Source: Hymenopus coronatus
Lineage: Eukaryota; Arthropoda; Insecta; Mantodea; Hymenopodidae
Assembly (NCBI GenBank): GCA_030762935.1
Contig: CM060883.1
Coordinates: 47,608,501 to 47,672,500 of the forward strand
Direction of reading: 5' to 3'
Length of the DNA: 64,000 nt
The notes beneath the pieces were generated by a model, which worked only from the letters and a program-made list of their open reading frames with translations, was not told the origin of the DNA and ran no database searches. The position numbers were made by a program, and so were the translations under genes. How positions within the stretch are numbered: the first letter of the stretch is position 1; each line of letters begins with the position of its first letter. Shown here one piece after another: positions 44,702-57,594 of this stretch.

Positions 44702-46980
44702 TTATCCCCAGGGACAAAAACAAGAAACTTAAAACTTGACTAAATCTTCTTTCCTATTAATTGTGAACGTTGATATTATATTACATGTATTTTAACTTTG
44801 TCATTCTCATTCTGGTTTCTGTTCTTGGTTATTGTGAACCAACCTGAAGTGTAGGGCAGGTGAGACAAGAGAAAATGTAAAGTTACTGCAAGGCATACTT
44901 GTTCCTTACCTTCACAATCTTTATCAATGAATCACAATCACAGTGTTACATCACACACAATTCAGTTGGCTGACCTGCATGTAGTAGAGATAGGAAACAG
45001 ATAATGTAAACAAGAATGGAACTATTAAAAAAATAATTACCTAAAGGTCTAGTTGCATAGTTCCAAATTAACAATCCGCCAACTGCCAGTATATCTATAA
45101 CCACCTCCAAAACTAACTCTCTGATCATAGAGAACAGGTTATGTTACAATACAACAGTTACAAATATGAGCATTAATATATGAAGCTTTGTAACCATCCC
45201 TACTTTCAAGTTACAATAGAGGGCAAATTCCACAAGAAATCTTCTAGCTATCATTATCATTAATTGGTAATTGCACTCTTACCCTATGTGTGCCTGAGAC
45301 ACCATTTTGGAACATATTATTGTTGGTTTCATGGAAAATTATGATTGGTTACTGATGGTAGATAATGGTTACTGCAATAATTATGATGGACATAAATTCA
45401 ATAATGTGGGTTAAAGAGTAAATAAAGCAGAAGGAATAGAGGGATTCATCTTTTAATGATGAACAAAGAATCACAACTTCATACAAAAGAACTTGAATCA
45501 TGTAAATAATAGTGGACCAAGATTGTCTTCTGTTAAGAGTTCTATGTAAATATTCTTTATTTTGGAACAACTAATTTTAGTACAGTTTATTTTGGAACCA
45601 GAAAGAATGGAACTGTTCCTGAAAAATTGCTATTTTTCCCACCTCCAGAATATATTTTAAGTAAACTGTCAAAAGCAAAAAATACATTTATCCATTTAAT
45701 ATTTAATCATATCATGTGAAGATAGGAAAATGAAAACAAAAATATAATTTAAGAAAAAAAGCTAATGAGATACCAAAAATGTGCAGCACCAAACAAAATC
45801 TCATTAAAAAACCTTGAAGTTCAATTCCTACACATTTTAATTAGTGGAGGTGATAAAAATTATTATTTATGTTGAATTTAGCATCTGGTGTTTTGACAGT
45901 AATGCATTCTTAAAGAATTTTAGAAATGTCCATAGAACTTAACAATAATGCGATCTGTCACTGTCTGGAATCTATTGGTAAGGCTGTTCTTTAGCAGAAG
46001 TTTAAAATTAATGTTTTTATCTTAATGCTGCCAAATGAAGAACTGTATTTTCCCAATTATTCACTGCCACCTGAGACAGAGTTCATAGTTCTCGAAAAGC
46101 AGAGAGCATAGTCTTTCATCCAAAATTGCAATGAATTTTTTCCTTTTTTTTTTTTTTAATTTAATATATATTTATTTGTTTAATATATCTAAAGTTTTCT
46201 TTGAATTTATGTGAAATAAGCTTGCAATATTCTTGAAAATTTAATTTAGGAAGTTCTGATTTTTTAAGGTAATATTTTACAATACCCCCAATTGATTTTT
46301 GGTGCTACATAGCATGATAATACTGGATACATTGTTTATGCTGGTGAAAAATACTATCTGAATTTACATATACTTGCATCAATACTCTCACTTCTTTGCT
46401 AGCACATTTTAATTTTGTAAATATTAGTGTACAATTTATGGGAATTTCTGGAGGGGAAATTTTTATGGGTTAGTATCTGTGAAGCATAGTTGAGAAAGAA
46501 GTAGGTAATGTAAGTGATTTTTTTTAAATGAGCAACAGCTCCTGTGAAATAAACATTCTGAAGTAAACAATGAATACAATTAACTTAAAATGAAACATAG
46601 AAAGATGATATCCCTTTTTATGAGAAAATACCTACTAATAAACAATACTTTAAAAATGATTGCTTTATTTTGTTATGCAGTGCACACTTTAGCAAAGTCC
46701 TCTATATCACATCAATACTTTTATGTCAAGTTTCAGTGAAGTACTTCATTACAACTGGGTTGAATTTGCACACAAACTTTGCTGGTTTGTTTTCTCAAAA
46801 GTGTTTTGCTAAAAAAATAATTTACAAATCATCAACTGGCTCTATTGAGGTTATCTTTCTCCTCTGATGGCAAATACTCTTTTTGTGGAGCACGTATCCA
46901 TGAAAATGTAGCCTTGAAGCATGAGAAGGAAACAGGATGAAAGGGAAATGATGGAAAGAAAATTGTAGCAGATGAGAAAT
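44702..46980. other. Spacer, nothing recognised
   Basis: AT-rich, with T runs at about 46144-46158. Frames on both strands lack support. Confidence 0.4.
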
Positions 46981-46984
46981 CACT

Positions 46985-47112
46985 CTCAGGGTGTGTCTTA
47001 CCTACCAGAGAAAACTCAAGATTAGAATAGGTGGTCAACAGGAATTGAACCTGGAACCTCTTGAATATGAGCCTCTTATGTTACCACAGAGGCTACTCCT
47101 TATTCTTTTGCA
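46985..47112 (-). repeat. SINE head, tRNA-like (family C type)
   Basis: The plus strand carries GGAATTGAACCTGGAACCTC, then TTGAATATGAGCCTC and ACCACAGAGGCTAC, which read antisense as B-box, anticodon-loop side and A-box side. GACCTCTTGAATGTGAG at 12755 and GACCTGTTGAATATGAGGC near 63975 are the equivalent positions in the other copies. Confidence 0.5.
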
Positions 47113-47114
47113 TG

Positions 47115-48280
47115 TAAATTGTCAAAAAACTTCATTGTGTTTTCCCAAGAGAGAAGAATGTAAATTCATTATTACTTTCCCAGGTCTTGAGTGTATGGCT
47201 TTGGACTTTTTCAATGATATCAAACATTTCCAACCTTCTTTATTTAGCCAAATTTGAAATGCATACTTTTGGTTTTACAAAGAATAAACTGTTATTGTTT
47301 TCCAAAATACTAAAGGTTCACAATAATCTGAAATGGAATGATCAAGTTAAAACAGTGGGTGTTTCAGTATTTATGGAAGGCTCACCAAAGGTTAGGAGCA
47401 ATATGTTGCATTCTTATTGATCTTCACAGTGAAAGTTATTCAAGGAAGTCATGAACTAACACTGACACTAGACCTTTCTCTAATCACAAACCTGGAACAA
47501 CAAACATCTAAAAACAACATAGAACAATATGCTTTAATGTATATTATAAACCTATTAGGTTATGTTTTTGTAAGAGAAGTTAGAAATAGTAATGGTATTG
47601 CTTTTAGATAATGTTTATTGCATCAAATTTTGGAGTTGGTTAACCTGCAGTTTGCTGGCTGAATTGAAAGCAGATGTCATTGGCAAATCACAAACAAAAG
47701 TATCCGAAAACACATGATTGGATTTCCATATTGTTTGCTTGATTTCAACCCAGAGTATTGCGAAACTACTATAGTGAATGTTTTGTGTTTTATTCATGAT
47801 GAAGTATTTTTAATTGTTAAATATAGCCAGCAATTTGTATGAAATAAGTTCTTTAAATTAAATTGTACCTTGACACATCAATAGAGGATGATTAAATCAT
47901 AAAGTTATCAGAGGTACTTGGAAGTATTCACCAGTAAGAGCCAGATGACTACAAAGACATGTCTTAGGTAATTTTAGGTTTAGCAATGTTTGAATGGAAA
48001 TTCATCACAATTAATAAACTCAATTTTGAGTTGACTGTGTCACAACTTTTATATCCGCTTATGGAAGTTGCATTCAAGCTCAAAAGCCCGGAACTGATTG
48101 AAAATATGCTTGGAATGTAAATTATTCAACACAAAACATTGAGTCAATATACCCCGACAAGTTTTCTCAAAGTTCATTTTGGGCACTAATCATCACTGCT
48201 GTAATGCATCAGTCGCAGGTGCCAAGTAGAGAATTTTGGCAATGCTACTATGAGCTCAAGTTAAACAAACCTCAAGATAA
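47115..48280. other. Spacer, nothing recognised
   Basis: Frames at 46991-47611 have no domain or splice support. No family P sequence is seen. Confidence 0.35.
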
Positions 48281-48284
48281 CTTA

Positions 48285-48782
48285 GGAAATCAACATTGAG
48301 TCAAACTTAACACTTTTAAAACTGCATTGTTTTTACTTACATAGTAGTAGGTACATATGTTTCACATTCTCAACTACCTTCGACTGATGGATTTACTTGT
48401 ATCGATGCCTCTGGAATCTTGATCGCCCACTGGACATTGGATGAACTTATGGCATGGGTTGAATGCAGTAGGAATTTCAATGTTCATCAATGTTGACTCA
48501 TACTTTTTCATAAAAATCTTTTCCCAAGTATCGAGTTCAGCTTGTCTTGTCACATGTTTTAGAAGAACTGAACATTGAAATTCCCGCTGAATTCAGCCCA
48601 CTCCACAAGTTCATCCAGATGGTGATCCTCAAGATTCCGGAGGCATCGATACAAATGAATCCGGCAGCCGAAGGTAGTTGAGAATGCAGACAACTTCTGT
48701 GAAAAATGTACCACTATGTAAGTAGAAACAAGTGAAGTTTTAAAAGTGTTAAGTTTGACTCAATGTTAATTTCTAAAGTTAT
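48285..48782. repeat. Long inverted duplication (arms about 215 bp)
   Basis: About 48285-48500 is matched in reverse complement by about 48562-48782, with a loop of about 60 bases. I estimate 75-85% identity. Shared blocks include TTGAGTCAAACTTAACACTT, TATCGATGCCTC and GGAATTTCAATGTTCA. The right arm has an open plus frame (EELNIEIPAEFSPLHKF then QMVILKIPEASIQMNPAAEG) and the left arm a related but broken minus frame. The duplicated unit may therefore be an exon or a mobile-element coding piece of unknown kind. Confidence 0.75.
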
Positions 48783-49490
48783 CATTTTGCTTCACTGTGT
48801 ACCACTTCCCGTCAGGTTAGTTATCATAAATTTCAAGATGATTTGAGCGACATATTACAAGCAATCATTTCCAAAATTTGTTGCTTTGTCATTATATCAA
48901 AAACTCTTAAATATTTTTGACAATTATTTTGTTAGTGACAAGGTCAGACTAATGAAAAACTAGGGAATTCAAGCTTGTATCTTAAGTTTTGAAAAACCTC
49001 TTATTGTTATCATTTTTGAAGCTGTGGTGCTGATGTCAACCACAATTTTGCATTTCTTTCTCCTCTATATTGCAGGAATTCCCAGTTTCACACACTTAAG
49101 TTAACCAAAGTGTACAATTTTTCACTTATTGTCAATATGTTCATATCCACAACACCACACCATGCGCTTCTCCTGTATTTTTGTTTTAAATATTTGGCTA
49201 CTCTGGTGGTATTGCAATCAGATACTGTATATTATTCCTAGCAGGAGATGTATGGCTTAATTCAAAGAGACCCACTTGGGAATGACTCACATTACTGTTT
49301 CTGTGTTGAACAATTTATAATTCAATCAACTCTGAATATTCAGGCTCAAATACTTTGTTAGATTAATATAAAAGTTGATGGTATCATATTTGTGGTTTTC
49401 ATTTAACTCTGTTTATAGTTTCTTTCAATATAACTTTTACGCCATCTTTAAAGTGGCTAAACCAGAGGCTTTCAATATTCAACTCCAATA

Positions 49491-49496
49491 TCTTTA
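49491..49496 (-). terminator. Possible polyadenylation signal of the minus-strand gene
   Basis: TTTATT on the plus strand is AATAAA on the minus strand, about 320 bases after the stop codon at 49815. Other AT-rich signals cannot be excluded. Confidence 0.3.
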
Positions 49497-49814
49497 TTTT
49501 GTTAGGTACCTATTTTGTCAATAAATAATTTGTTAAAAATTTTCAGTTCCAACATGACATTGCAAATTTGCACTGTCCTCAAATCATCCAGCACCATTTA
49601 AGATCTGATGAACTGAAATGGTATACCCTGCATATGTTTCTTTTAATGATATTTGGCACAATAAATTAACCATGTCTGATAACAAAATAAAGAAGGGCAT
49701 ATTGAACATAGAAAAGACATTTGTTTAAAACTTTACATAAAAGTTTAATGGTTTACAACCATATTCATGTGTATCACCCTGCACTTCCTTTGTGTTTATA
49801 CAGCAACGAGAGTT

Positions 49815-50080
49815 TTATTGTTCTGGCGAGTCGTGCTGTTTCTGTGATGCCCCTTCTTGCTGGTACGTCTCTTGGAGTTTAGCCGACTGATCTTCAAGAC
49901 TACGTTTCAGTCCCTCTATCGTGTGAAGGAGCATCTTGCGACGGAATAGTGACAACTGGCGCTGCGATTGAGCAACATCGTCTTGTCTCTGTCGTTCTTC
50001 CTCTTGTGCTGCCCTCACTTTTGCCTCCACCTCCATTCTCTCTCTCCTGAGGGCATCCAACTTGTCTCGCAAGCTTCCTC
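49815..50080 (-). CDS. Last coding exon of a minus-strand coiled-coil protein gene
   Basis: The acceptor TGTTCATCTTTCAG ends at 50081. The exon starts in phase 1 and joins the exon ending at 58529 to give GGSLRDKLDALRRERMEVEA. About 70 residues of charged heptad-like sequence (LRDKLDALRRERMEVEAKV, then RRKMLLHTIEGLKRSLEDQ) predict a coiled coil. A polar tail (QKQHDSPEQ) ends at a TAA. The composition is GC-richer than the flanks, with normal codon use. I do not recognise the family. A coiled coil at the end of a long disordered protein suggests a scaffold or cytoskeletal adaptor, which is inference only. Confidence 0.85.
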
Positions 50081-50214
50081 CTGAAAGATGAACATAGACA
50101 CTTGTACGTTTATAGAGAAAGTTGGAGGCACCAGATATTAAAGTGATGTTGCAGCTTGTAATAGTTCTAAGTGTCTGAAACTTTGTAGATAAGCAAATTA
50201 AGCAATGCTTCACA

Positions 50215-51000
50215 AATTATGCCAAAAATAATTATTTTCAAGCACCAGGTGATAATATACCTACTCCAAGCAGTCAGATTGTGATATTTTTTGTAGTAAC
50301 TCTGATGTCAGAATATTCATTTGGTAGCATTGAATTGTGTCAGTTTCCTGGTTTCACAAGCTCCTTCATGTTAGGTGTACAGTGAAATTTCACATTATAG
50401 TAGGCTCATGTACAACATCTGATTTCAGCTTTACGAGAATGAAACTGGGCCTGCAACATTATGTTGATGCAAGATGGGGCAACATTACATGTTGCTTGCT
50501 AGGTGAAAAATTTTCTACATGAAATGACTAGGCAACTTCCAGATGCATGGCCTTCAAGATACTCTGACCTAAATCCATGGTGGTTGTAGTGATATTTGAA
50601 AGATTGTTCAAGGGTCATTAAGGGCTAGTACCACTAGATATGTGTGAACAACTGTCGACTATGCAAAATGTTGCTGGGTTAGGAGCCATGTTGAACAATG
50701 TTTTTAATAATAGTTTAGTTTTATTCCTGATCTTAGTAATCAATGCTTCCTTCACTTGCTAAATACTTATGGATTCCAGTAATTATTAATTCCAGCATAA
50801 TCCTGAAGTAGTATGGAATATATTAAACAGGAGATGATTCTTTGGTGAAATCATATTTTTAATCCACCCACCCTTCTTTCCAACCTCACTTACATATGAC
50901 AAAATATTACCATTATCAACCACAACTTAAGCAAAGATTAACAAAAATATGGTGGTAGATCAATGACACCAATCTATGAAAACATTGCTAAATCAATATT
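50215..51000. other. Intronic sequence, nothing recognised
   Basis: No repeat shared with the rest of the window and no splice-bounded frame is seen. Confidence 0.4.
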
Positions 51001-51016
51001 TTGATCATTTGGGTGG

Positions 51017-51316
51017 GTTTAGGCCTCACATATACCTTGGCTATACAATGTTCATTACAGTTTGCTCTTAACAGATCCCTCAGCTATGCTTTGCAGCTTA
51101 AAACCCTCAATCCCTTGGCTACACTTTGTGGTTTAGGGCCTTCAACCCCTTGGGTGTGCTTTGTGAGTTTAGGTCTCACATATCCCTCAGCAGTACAAGG
51201 TTCATTGAGATTTGTTCTTCACAGATCCCTCAGCTATGCTTTGCAGCTTAGGGCCCTTAATTCCTTGACTACAGATTATGGCTTAGGACCTTCAACCTCT
51301 GACTACGTTTTGTGGC
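51017..51316. repeat. Tandem duplication with 150-bp period
   Basis: Two units (51017-51166 and 51167-51316) share GATCCCTCAGCTATGCTTTG, GGTTTAGGGCCTTCAACC-like and GTTTAGG-CTCACATAT blocks. Internal sub-repeats of the GGCTACACTTTGTGG type add to the periodicity. Because 150 is a multiple of three, an open frame (51001-51480) survives across it by construction. I do not call that frame a gene. Confidence 0.75.
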
Positions 51317-52409
51317 TTATGCCCCTTGTTTGTATTTTTTTGTTTCTATTTCATATGCTGGCTGCCTTGAGCATTTTGTTATGTTCTGATTGTGAATGTT
51401 GGCAACATGCAGAGCGACAAGAACAGAAGCAGCACTGTTCGCATGAAGCCTCAGGTGAGACACACATTATTTTCATGTGATGTCCATTGTATATGAGAAA
51501 CAGAAGTGACAAGTGAAAAGCGACGGTTATAAATGCTTTAAAACCACAATAACTAAATGAATGTGTGTCATCAGTGTGTATTCCTCACATTTTGATAGTA
51601 AAATACTGCTGCAGTTGCATATTTAGGAAGTAAAACATTGGTTTCTAGGTTTGGGAGTTCATCCAATAGTTCCTAATGAACACGCCATAACCGCAGTTAT
51701 CATGTACATATTTCTTCTTTTCTACCAAAAAGGTAGAAAATCCATACCGCATTCTGACTGCTTACTCTGTCATATTTTCACCTAGTGGCAAGGCTTAGGA
51801 CCAATTATTTGTTTGGCATAATTTATGAGCACATTGCCCAACCCCTTCAGCGATAAGGACGTGATATGAGATCCTGTGCATGACTATTAAATAACTTATT
51901 TTACCAATGGATAACATAGGATAAATCAATTAAATAATACAAGCCTTCACCTCTGGATTTATGGCCATATGGTTTAAGGTAAGATAGGAGTAGCTAACCT
52001 ATCAAACCAAGGATTGCAGGATGGAATCCAGTCAATATGTACGTTCTGTATTCAAGTGAAACTGTGGAGAGCAATAAGGAGGGCCCTGCTAAAGTAATCG
52101 GTATGATGGCATGGTTTGATACTGATGGGTTTTCATTGAATGCAGATACATACATTGTGCAATTTTTTTTTGTAAAAAAAATTCACTCTTAAAGATCAAA
52201 TAATGCTACAGTTATCATGTATCTGAATGGTCATGTGGTCTAAGGCGGTCGTGCAGTATGTGAGAGTTGACCAAACTGGTATGGCCAGAAGTTCATGCCC
52301 CAAGGTACCAAATTATTTAAAAATGTTTTTTTCTTTATTTATTTTAACACCTCACCTCCATTATTGAGTATCTTTGAATGATACTGATATCTGATATATC
52401 AATCAGATT

Positions 52410-52990
52410 TAATTAGCGAGTCGATTTTGTCATACTACATCACTTACTTTTATTATTGTTTCAGAAGCTATGTGCTTCTATTGTCAATTCCTTTAGTCGA
52501 ACTGCCAGTGTCACTTGCTGTGGTAGTTGTCATTGCCCCTAGTGGTGGTTTGATGAATCTCTGCATCAATAGGTCACCTGGCAGGATTTCAAAATTGAAA
52601 ACGTGGTTCTTGTTTTTCCAAATGTAGATGTTATCTCAAACTTTTAATTCTATTTTCCTTGTTTTTTAGCATTTCGGACCTCTGTTTATGGTGTGTTGCT
52701 CTTTCCAAAAATACCAAGCTACTGCTGATTTGTCTTCTTGTTTTTGTTTAATATTTCTGTGGTGTTGTTTTGCTCTTTTTTTATGTTTCTTTTAGTTTGG
52801 CCAAAGTAGATATATTCACAGTTGTTTCAGCTGAACTGGTATATTTCTGGTTTGTTTTCTTATAGATTTCATCTGTCAATTTAGAATTTAATATGTTTTT
52901 TATGGAGTAATTGTTTTTTGGGGCCAGAATGATGTTGTGTCATTTAAAAGTCCTCTGGAATTTGTAGAAAGTTGTAGGGTGGTATGCAAA
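52410..52990 (-). pseudogene. Penelope-like element, 3' fragment (copy 1)
   Basis: It aligns over its whole length with 54520-55020, part of the longer copy. Shared landmarks are ACATCACTTACT, GGATTTCAAAATTGAAAA and TGGAATTTGTAGAAAG. On the minus strand GGATTTCAAAATTGAAAAC reads as FNFEI, the sort of tail seen after the GIY-YIG endonuclease region of Penelope-like elements. It is broken by stops. Confidence 0.6.
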
Positions 52991-53389
52991 CTTTTTGCAG
53001 CATTACAAAATTGACTCACTAATTAATTTCATTCTTGAATGTTAATTAGCATATCTGTGAAGTTTTAGACTGCTACAATGATTACAGTATGTGCTGTGTC
53101 ATGTTGAACACAGTCCTTTAATTATAATCACAAGAAACAGATGCAATTGAAATTCTATTTTTTAACAAAGATAATTTAATATTCTTGTAACATATGCATT
53201 ATTATGCCTAACCAGCACTAAGGATTAAAGGAAACAATGCTGAGAACCTTTAATGCAAGTCTTCAGTGCCTAGATCAGTAGTGTTCAATTTTTAAATTTC
53301 AGATGCACTTTTCTCAAATGTGGAATAAGGTGAAAGCACAAGATGTTTTAAATTTGTTTATTAGAGCATCATATGTAAAAGTGCTAACT

Positions 53390-54424
53390 AAATTATACTT
53401 CAGCATCCTCCAAAGAATGCGGTATGAACATCTCAAATTAATTCCTACTCAGGAAAATATTTGCCATATTTTAATTTCTTAAAAACAGCTTTAATGATTT
53501 AGATTAAAATCACTGTTTAAAATTTGTGCAATTCTGATTTATTTCAAACATTAAAATCACCATTTTTCTGAGATATTCATTGCTATTGGTTTGTAATTTG
53601 CAATGCATTTTTACTTTCTCTACCACACACAATATACATAATAGATAAAGGAGATAATAGCATTCCACTAAAAAATTTGATATCAAGAGTTCACAGGAAA
53701 TAGATTTTCAAGGACTCCTGAAACCAAAAATGCATGTTTAGAAAAAGGTTGGTGTATCTGTAAACAGCATAAGTAAAAAATGAAAAGTTGGATAATATCA
53801 AACTTGGTATTTAAGCTTGGTATTTAACTACCCTTTACATACATCAAAGATTTTTGGAAATATTAGATTTTCTCAAAAATTGTTCTAAGAATTTTGATTG
53901 AAATTTTGCATTAAATATATTTACATCACAAATAAAATATATCTCTTGGTTTTTCTGGGATTAGCCTCTGAAGCCCTCTTCATTCTAGATAACTTTTGCA
54001 CAACTGGCGAGCCATATCAGATAGATCAAATGTTTATATAGAAAAAAAAAGGTGATTTTATTAAAACGCACAAATTTATGTCCCATACACTTTTTTTGTT
54101 GATTTAACAACTTCCAAGATATTGCTTTTAGTTGGTTTAAATTTTCCAATATTTATACTTCCAATTGGAAGTCATCATTCATTTTTCTTATCTTTTACTC
54201 CTGACCATGCAAAGAGAACAGCATTTCAAGGTCATCACTTAGTAACTAACCTAGTACATTCCCTTATTTCTCTTGTGTGTACAAGTAAATAAGTAATAAA
54301 GAATTGCTGTTAATGTGTATATTGATTAGCATTGAACAGATGCAAGAATAAGCTGTTGGAAGAATAATGTTTCTGCAGAATAGATAGAGAAAGTCATATG
54401 AATTAATCACATCAGATTCTTTAA
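53390..54424 (-). repeat. Family P copies: degenerate piece plus near full-length unit
   Basis: About 53610-54424 is a full-length copy (TTTTTACTTTCTCTACCACA to AGTCATATGAATTAATCACA then TCAGATTCTTT). About 53390-53608 is an older, more divergent piece in the same orientation (TCAGCATCCTCCAAAGAATG, TTTTCTGAGATATTCATTGC). Together they separate the two Penelope-like copies. Confidence 0.7.
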
Positions 54425-55684
54425 AGAGGTAAAACACATTCTTATATTTTTCACAGTCATGCCATGACAATGGAATTTCAAAGTATGCATTCAGTGATCC
54501 CATTTTTAAGAATTGGCATTAATTAGTGAGTTCATTTGCGACACTACATCACTTACTATTATTTTAAATGGAAAATATGTTTCTGAAGCTATTTACTTCC
54601 ATTGCCAATTCCTGTTTTATTGCTGTCATCATCCATCATGGTGGTTGGCCTTGTTCCAGGTGGTGCTTGGTGTATTTTTGCATCCTGGTGGGATTTCAAA
54701 ATTGAAAATGAATTCCTGTTCTTTCATATGTAGATATTCTCCCAAACTCTTAGCTCTGTTTTTCTTGTAAGGTATTTTAATACTTTTGGACTTCTATTAA
54801 TGGTGTGTTTGTCTTTTCTGAAAGATTTGTCATCTTTGCTCTTTCTTTTATGTTGTTTTAATTTTCAAATGTAGACATTCACAGTAGCTATAGCTGAAGT
54901 GGTACATTCCTGTAGGATAGTTTACTTTAAAAGTTAATTTTTTTGCTGGAGTAATTGTTTTTTGAGAGAAAAATAACATGTATCATTTAAAGAGCTCTGG
55001 AATTTGTAGAAAGCTGTTGGGTAGTATGTGAACTTCTTGAAACTTCTGTTTTCTTTTTCATTTAGAATAAGTGTAATGGTTTCTTTTATCCTCTTTCTAT
55101 TTTTGATTCTGTTTATTTTCTTGTGTGCTGTTTCTGCCCAGTATCATTTTTTGTATGTTGCTAGTTTATGGACATCTTCTTTGCACATGGGAACATTCAC
55201 CAATTTGTGTAAAAGACTGCAAATTGGTAGGAAATGAAATCTCATCAACCATTTTTTTTATATAAATGTTGGTGTGAGTAGATTTCCAGTAGATGCCAAA
55301 TGCTAGGTGGTTTTCTTTTTTGATGATTTTGAGGCCAAGGAAGGTAGATGTCCATTACATTTTTCTCCATTTGTGAATTTTATCGATTTTTCTTACAGGT
55401 TTAGTAGTTTTACTGTATTTTCCAAGTGTTTTTCAGAATTATTGCAAAAATATCATCTACAAAACAGTACCCTATTTTGAACATCCAGGGAAATGTTTCT
55501 GCGATTCTTGTTTCCAAAGTGCTTATGAGAAAGCCTGCCAATAGTGACGATTGTGGGCTGCCCATAGCTAAAACAGAGTTTCGTTTATAACATTTTCCAT
55601 TGAAAGAGAAGACATTTTGGTCTATACACAGGTTTATTAATGTGATGTACCATTGGGTTTCTTCTACTGTGATTCCTATTGCTA

Positions 55685-57003
55685 CGAAGGGCATACTGAA
55701 AGTCACGAGCAACCCATTGTAAAAATTTAAATTTCAACAATGTAACGAAACGCATTGCAGGATCGTAATCTACAGACTTTAAGCCAGTTTTGACATATTG
55801 TGACATCATTAGCGTCTATCACGTGACCACAGACGTGTTTGAAAAATGGCTGACATTGATGTTTCGTTTCGACAGCGTGCTGTCATTGAATTCCTTGTGA
55901 AAGAAGGAAAATCTGCTCCTGAAATTCATCTCAGACTTCAACGTGCATATGGAGGTGTCTGCATGGGTGCCAGCAGTGTTAGAAGATGGGTGAAACATTT
56001 CAAAGATGGAAACACGAGTCTGCAAAATGCGCCTCGTAGCGGGCGTCCTTGAACTGCCTCTACAGAACGCAACAAGGAAAGAGTTGATGAGCTCATTACA
56101 GGAGATAGGCGTTTCACTGTGAATGAAATTGCTGCGAAACTTGGAATAGGACATAGTGCAGTGCAAGAAATGACCCACAGCTTGGGTTATCGAAAGGTCT
56201 GTGCCCGTTGGGTCCCCCGTTTATTGGCTGAAGACCACAAACTTCAGAGAAGAACCATTGCACAAAACCTTCTTCAGAGATTTCATAATGAAGGTGATGA
56301 AGGTGATGAATTTTTGACGTGTATTGTGACTGGAGATGAGAGCTGGTTCCATCACTATGAGCCAGAAACGAAACGTCAGAGTATGGAATGGCACCACTTG
56401 AACTCACCATCGAAGAAGAAAGCGAAGACAGTGCAGTCTGTAGGAAAAGTTATGGGAAGTGTCTTTTGGGATGCACAAGGTTGCATTCTGGTTGACTTTC
56501 TTGAACCTGGACAAACCATAAATTCTGCCCACTACATCAAGACACTTCTGAAGCTCCGTCGGGCTTTGCGTGATAAACGCCCTGGAAAGAGGATCATCCT
56601 TCAACAGGATAATGCGCGTCCGCATACTGCCCGTGCCACTATGGAGAAGATCAGGGCATTAGGGTGGGAAATTCTTCCACATCCTCCCTACAGTCCCGAC
56701 TTGGTACCCTCCGACTACCATCTTTTCGGTTCTGTGAAGGAGCAGATGCGTGGCCAACGCTACGAGACGCTGGAGGATATTCGGAAAGTAGTGCGTCAGG
56801 GTCTGCGGGCAGCTGGAATGGAGTTCTATCACAAGGGCATTTTTAAACTTGTAGAAAGATGGGAGAAATGTGTGCAAAACAATGGAGACTATGTCGAAAA
56901 GTGAAAGAAAGTCTGTAGATTATGATGATGTATTTGGTTTGGCTTAAAAATAAATATTAAGATTGTAAAACAGTGTTGCTCATGACTTTCAGTATGCCCC
57001 TCG
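55685..57003 (+). mobile_element. mariner transposon, 1319 bp, with TA target duplication
   Basis: Inverted repeats of about 28-30 bp lie at 55685-55714 and about 56974-57003, sharing GGGCATACTGAAAGTCA and GAGCAAC with two or three mismatches. TA flanks both ends (55683-55684, 57004-57005). Length, TIRs and a single transposase frame fit a canonical mariner. It is inserted in the RT region of a Penelope-like element on the opposite strand. The near-identical ends and nearly intact frame indicate a comparatively recent insertion. Confidence 0.95.
55846..56904 (+). pseudogene. mariner transposase, DD34D, with a single in-frame stop
   Basis: A 352-codon frame with one TGA at codon 69 (56050-56052). 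The N-terminal helix-turn-helix (residues about 8-55, FRQRAVIEFLVKEGKSAPEI) and a GRP linker precede the stop. Beyond it come WVPRLLAEDHK (about 122-132), then catalytic Asp164 in VTGDESW, Asp255 in LQQDNARPHT and Asp290 in YSPDLVPSDYHLF. The spacing of the last two is 34, the DD34D of classical mariners. The stop is explained by one C-to-T change at a CGA codon (a CpG). The catalytic part is otherwise open to the normal C-terminus (NGDYVEK). An insect SETMAR-like annotation would probably be given to this frame by homology; there is no SET domain. Confidence 0.95.
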
Positions 57004-57296
57004 TAGTAACCATGGAAATATGAGGTTGCACGTTTTCTGTTAATATGTTTGGAAAAAGAGTTGCAACATCAAAAGAGATTAGAGTATCTGTTTTTTCTGT
57101 TTCCACATATTTTATTATTTTAATTATTACCAGATTATTTTTTATCCCTAAATTTTCAAATTTTGGAATAGAAGAAAATCTGTATGCAAGTAATTTTGCT
57201 AAGTTGTTTGTGGGTCCATTTATATTATTTATATTGGGTATTGACTCTCCTAATTTATATTATTTATGTTGGGTATTGACCCTCGTAATTTATATA

Positions 57297-57594
57297 CATC
57301 ACCCTCCATGGTGTAATGGTTACCATGCTAACCTCCTATACCCAAGGTCACGGGTTCAAACCCAGCGGAGGACGATGGATTTTTTTGGGTGTAAAAATCC
57401 TTAGCATGGCTTCCTTCAGAAGGGAAGTAAAGCCGGGGTTCCACATTGTAGATTTACAGCACGTAAAAGAACCTCAAGCCTGATAGAGAGGCCTCTGAGC
57501 AAAATTAAGCGGCCTTTTATGCCCAGTATAGAATGGGATGCTGAGAACCATAGCAGTTAAACAGTGTCCATAAATAAAATGCCATTTCATTTCC
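57297..57594 (+). repeat. SINE family A, full length, with perfect 11-bp target duplication
   Basis: Flanked by TAATTTATATA at 57286-57296 and 57595-57605. The head reads TGGTGTAATGGTTACCATGC (A-box) and CGGGTTCAAACCCAG (B-box, about 57352-57366). The body has the family landmarks GGAGGACGATGGATTTTTTT, AAGCCTGATAGAGAGGCCTC and CAGTTAAACAGTGTCCATAA. It ends ATGCCATTTCATTTCC with no A tail. This copy defines the element's ends. Confidence 0.95.

Noticed and set aside
51001..51480. Open frame of about 159 codons on the plus strand
   Set aside because: It runs through a 150-bp tandem duplication whose period is a multiple of three, starts at a non-ATG codon, and has no domain; it lies inside an intron of the opposite-strand gene.
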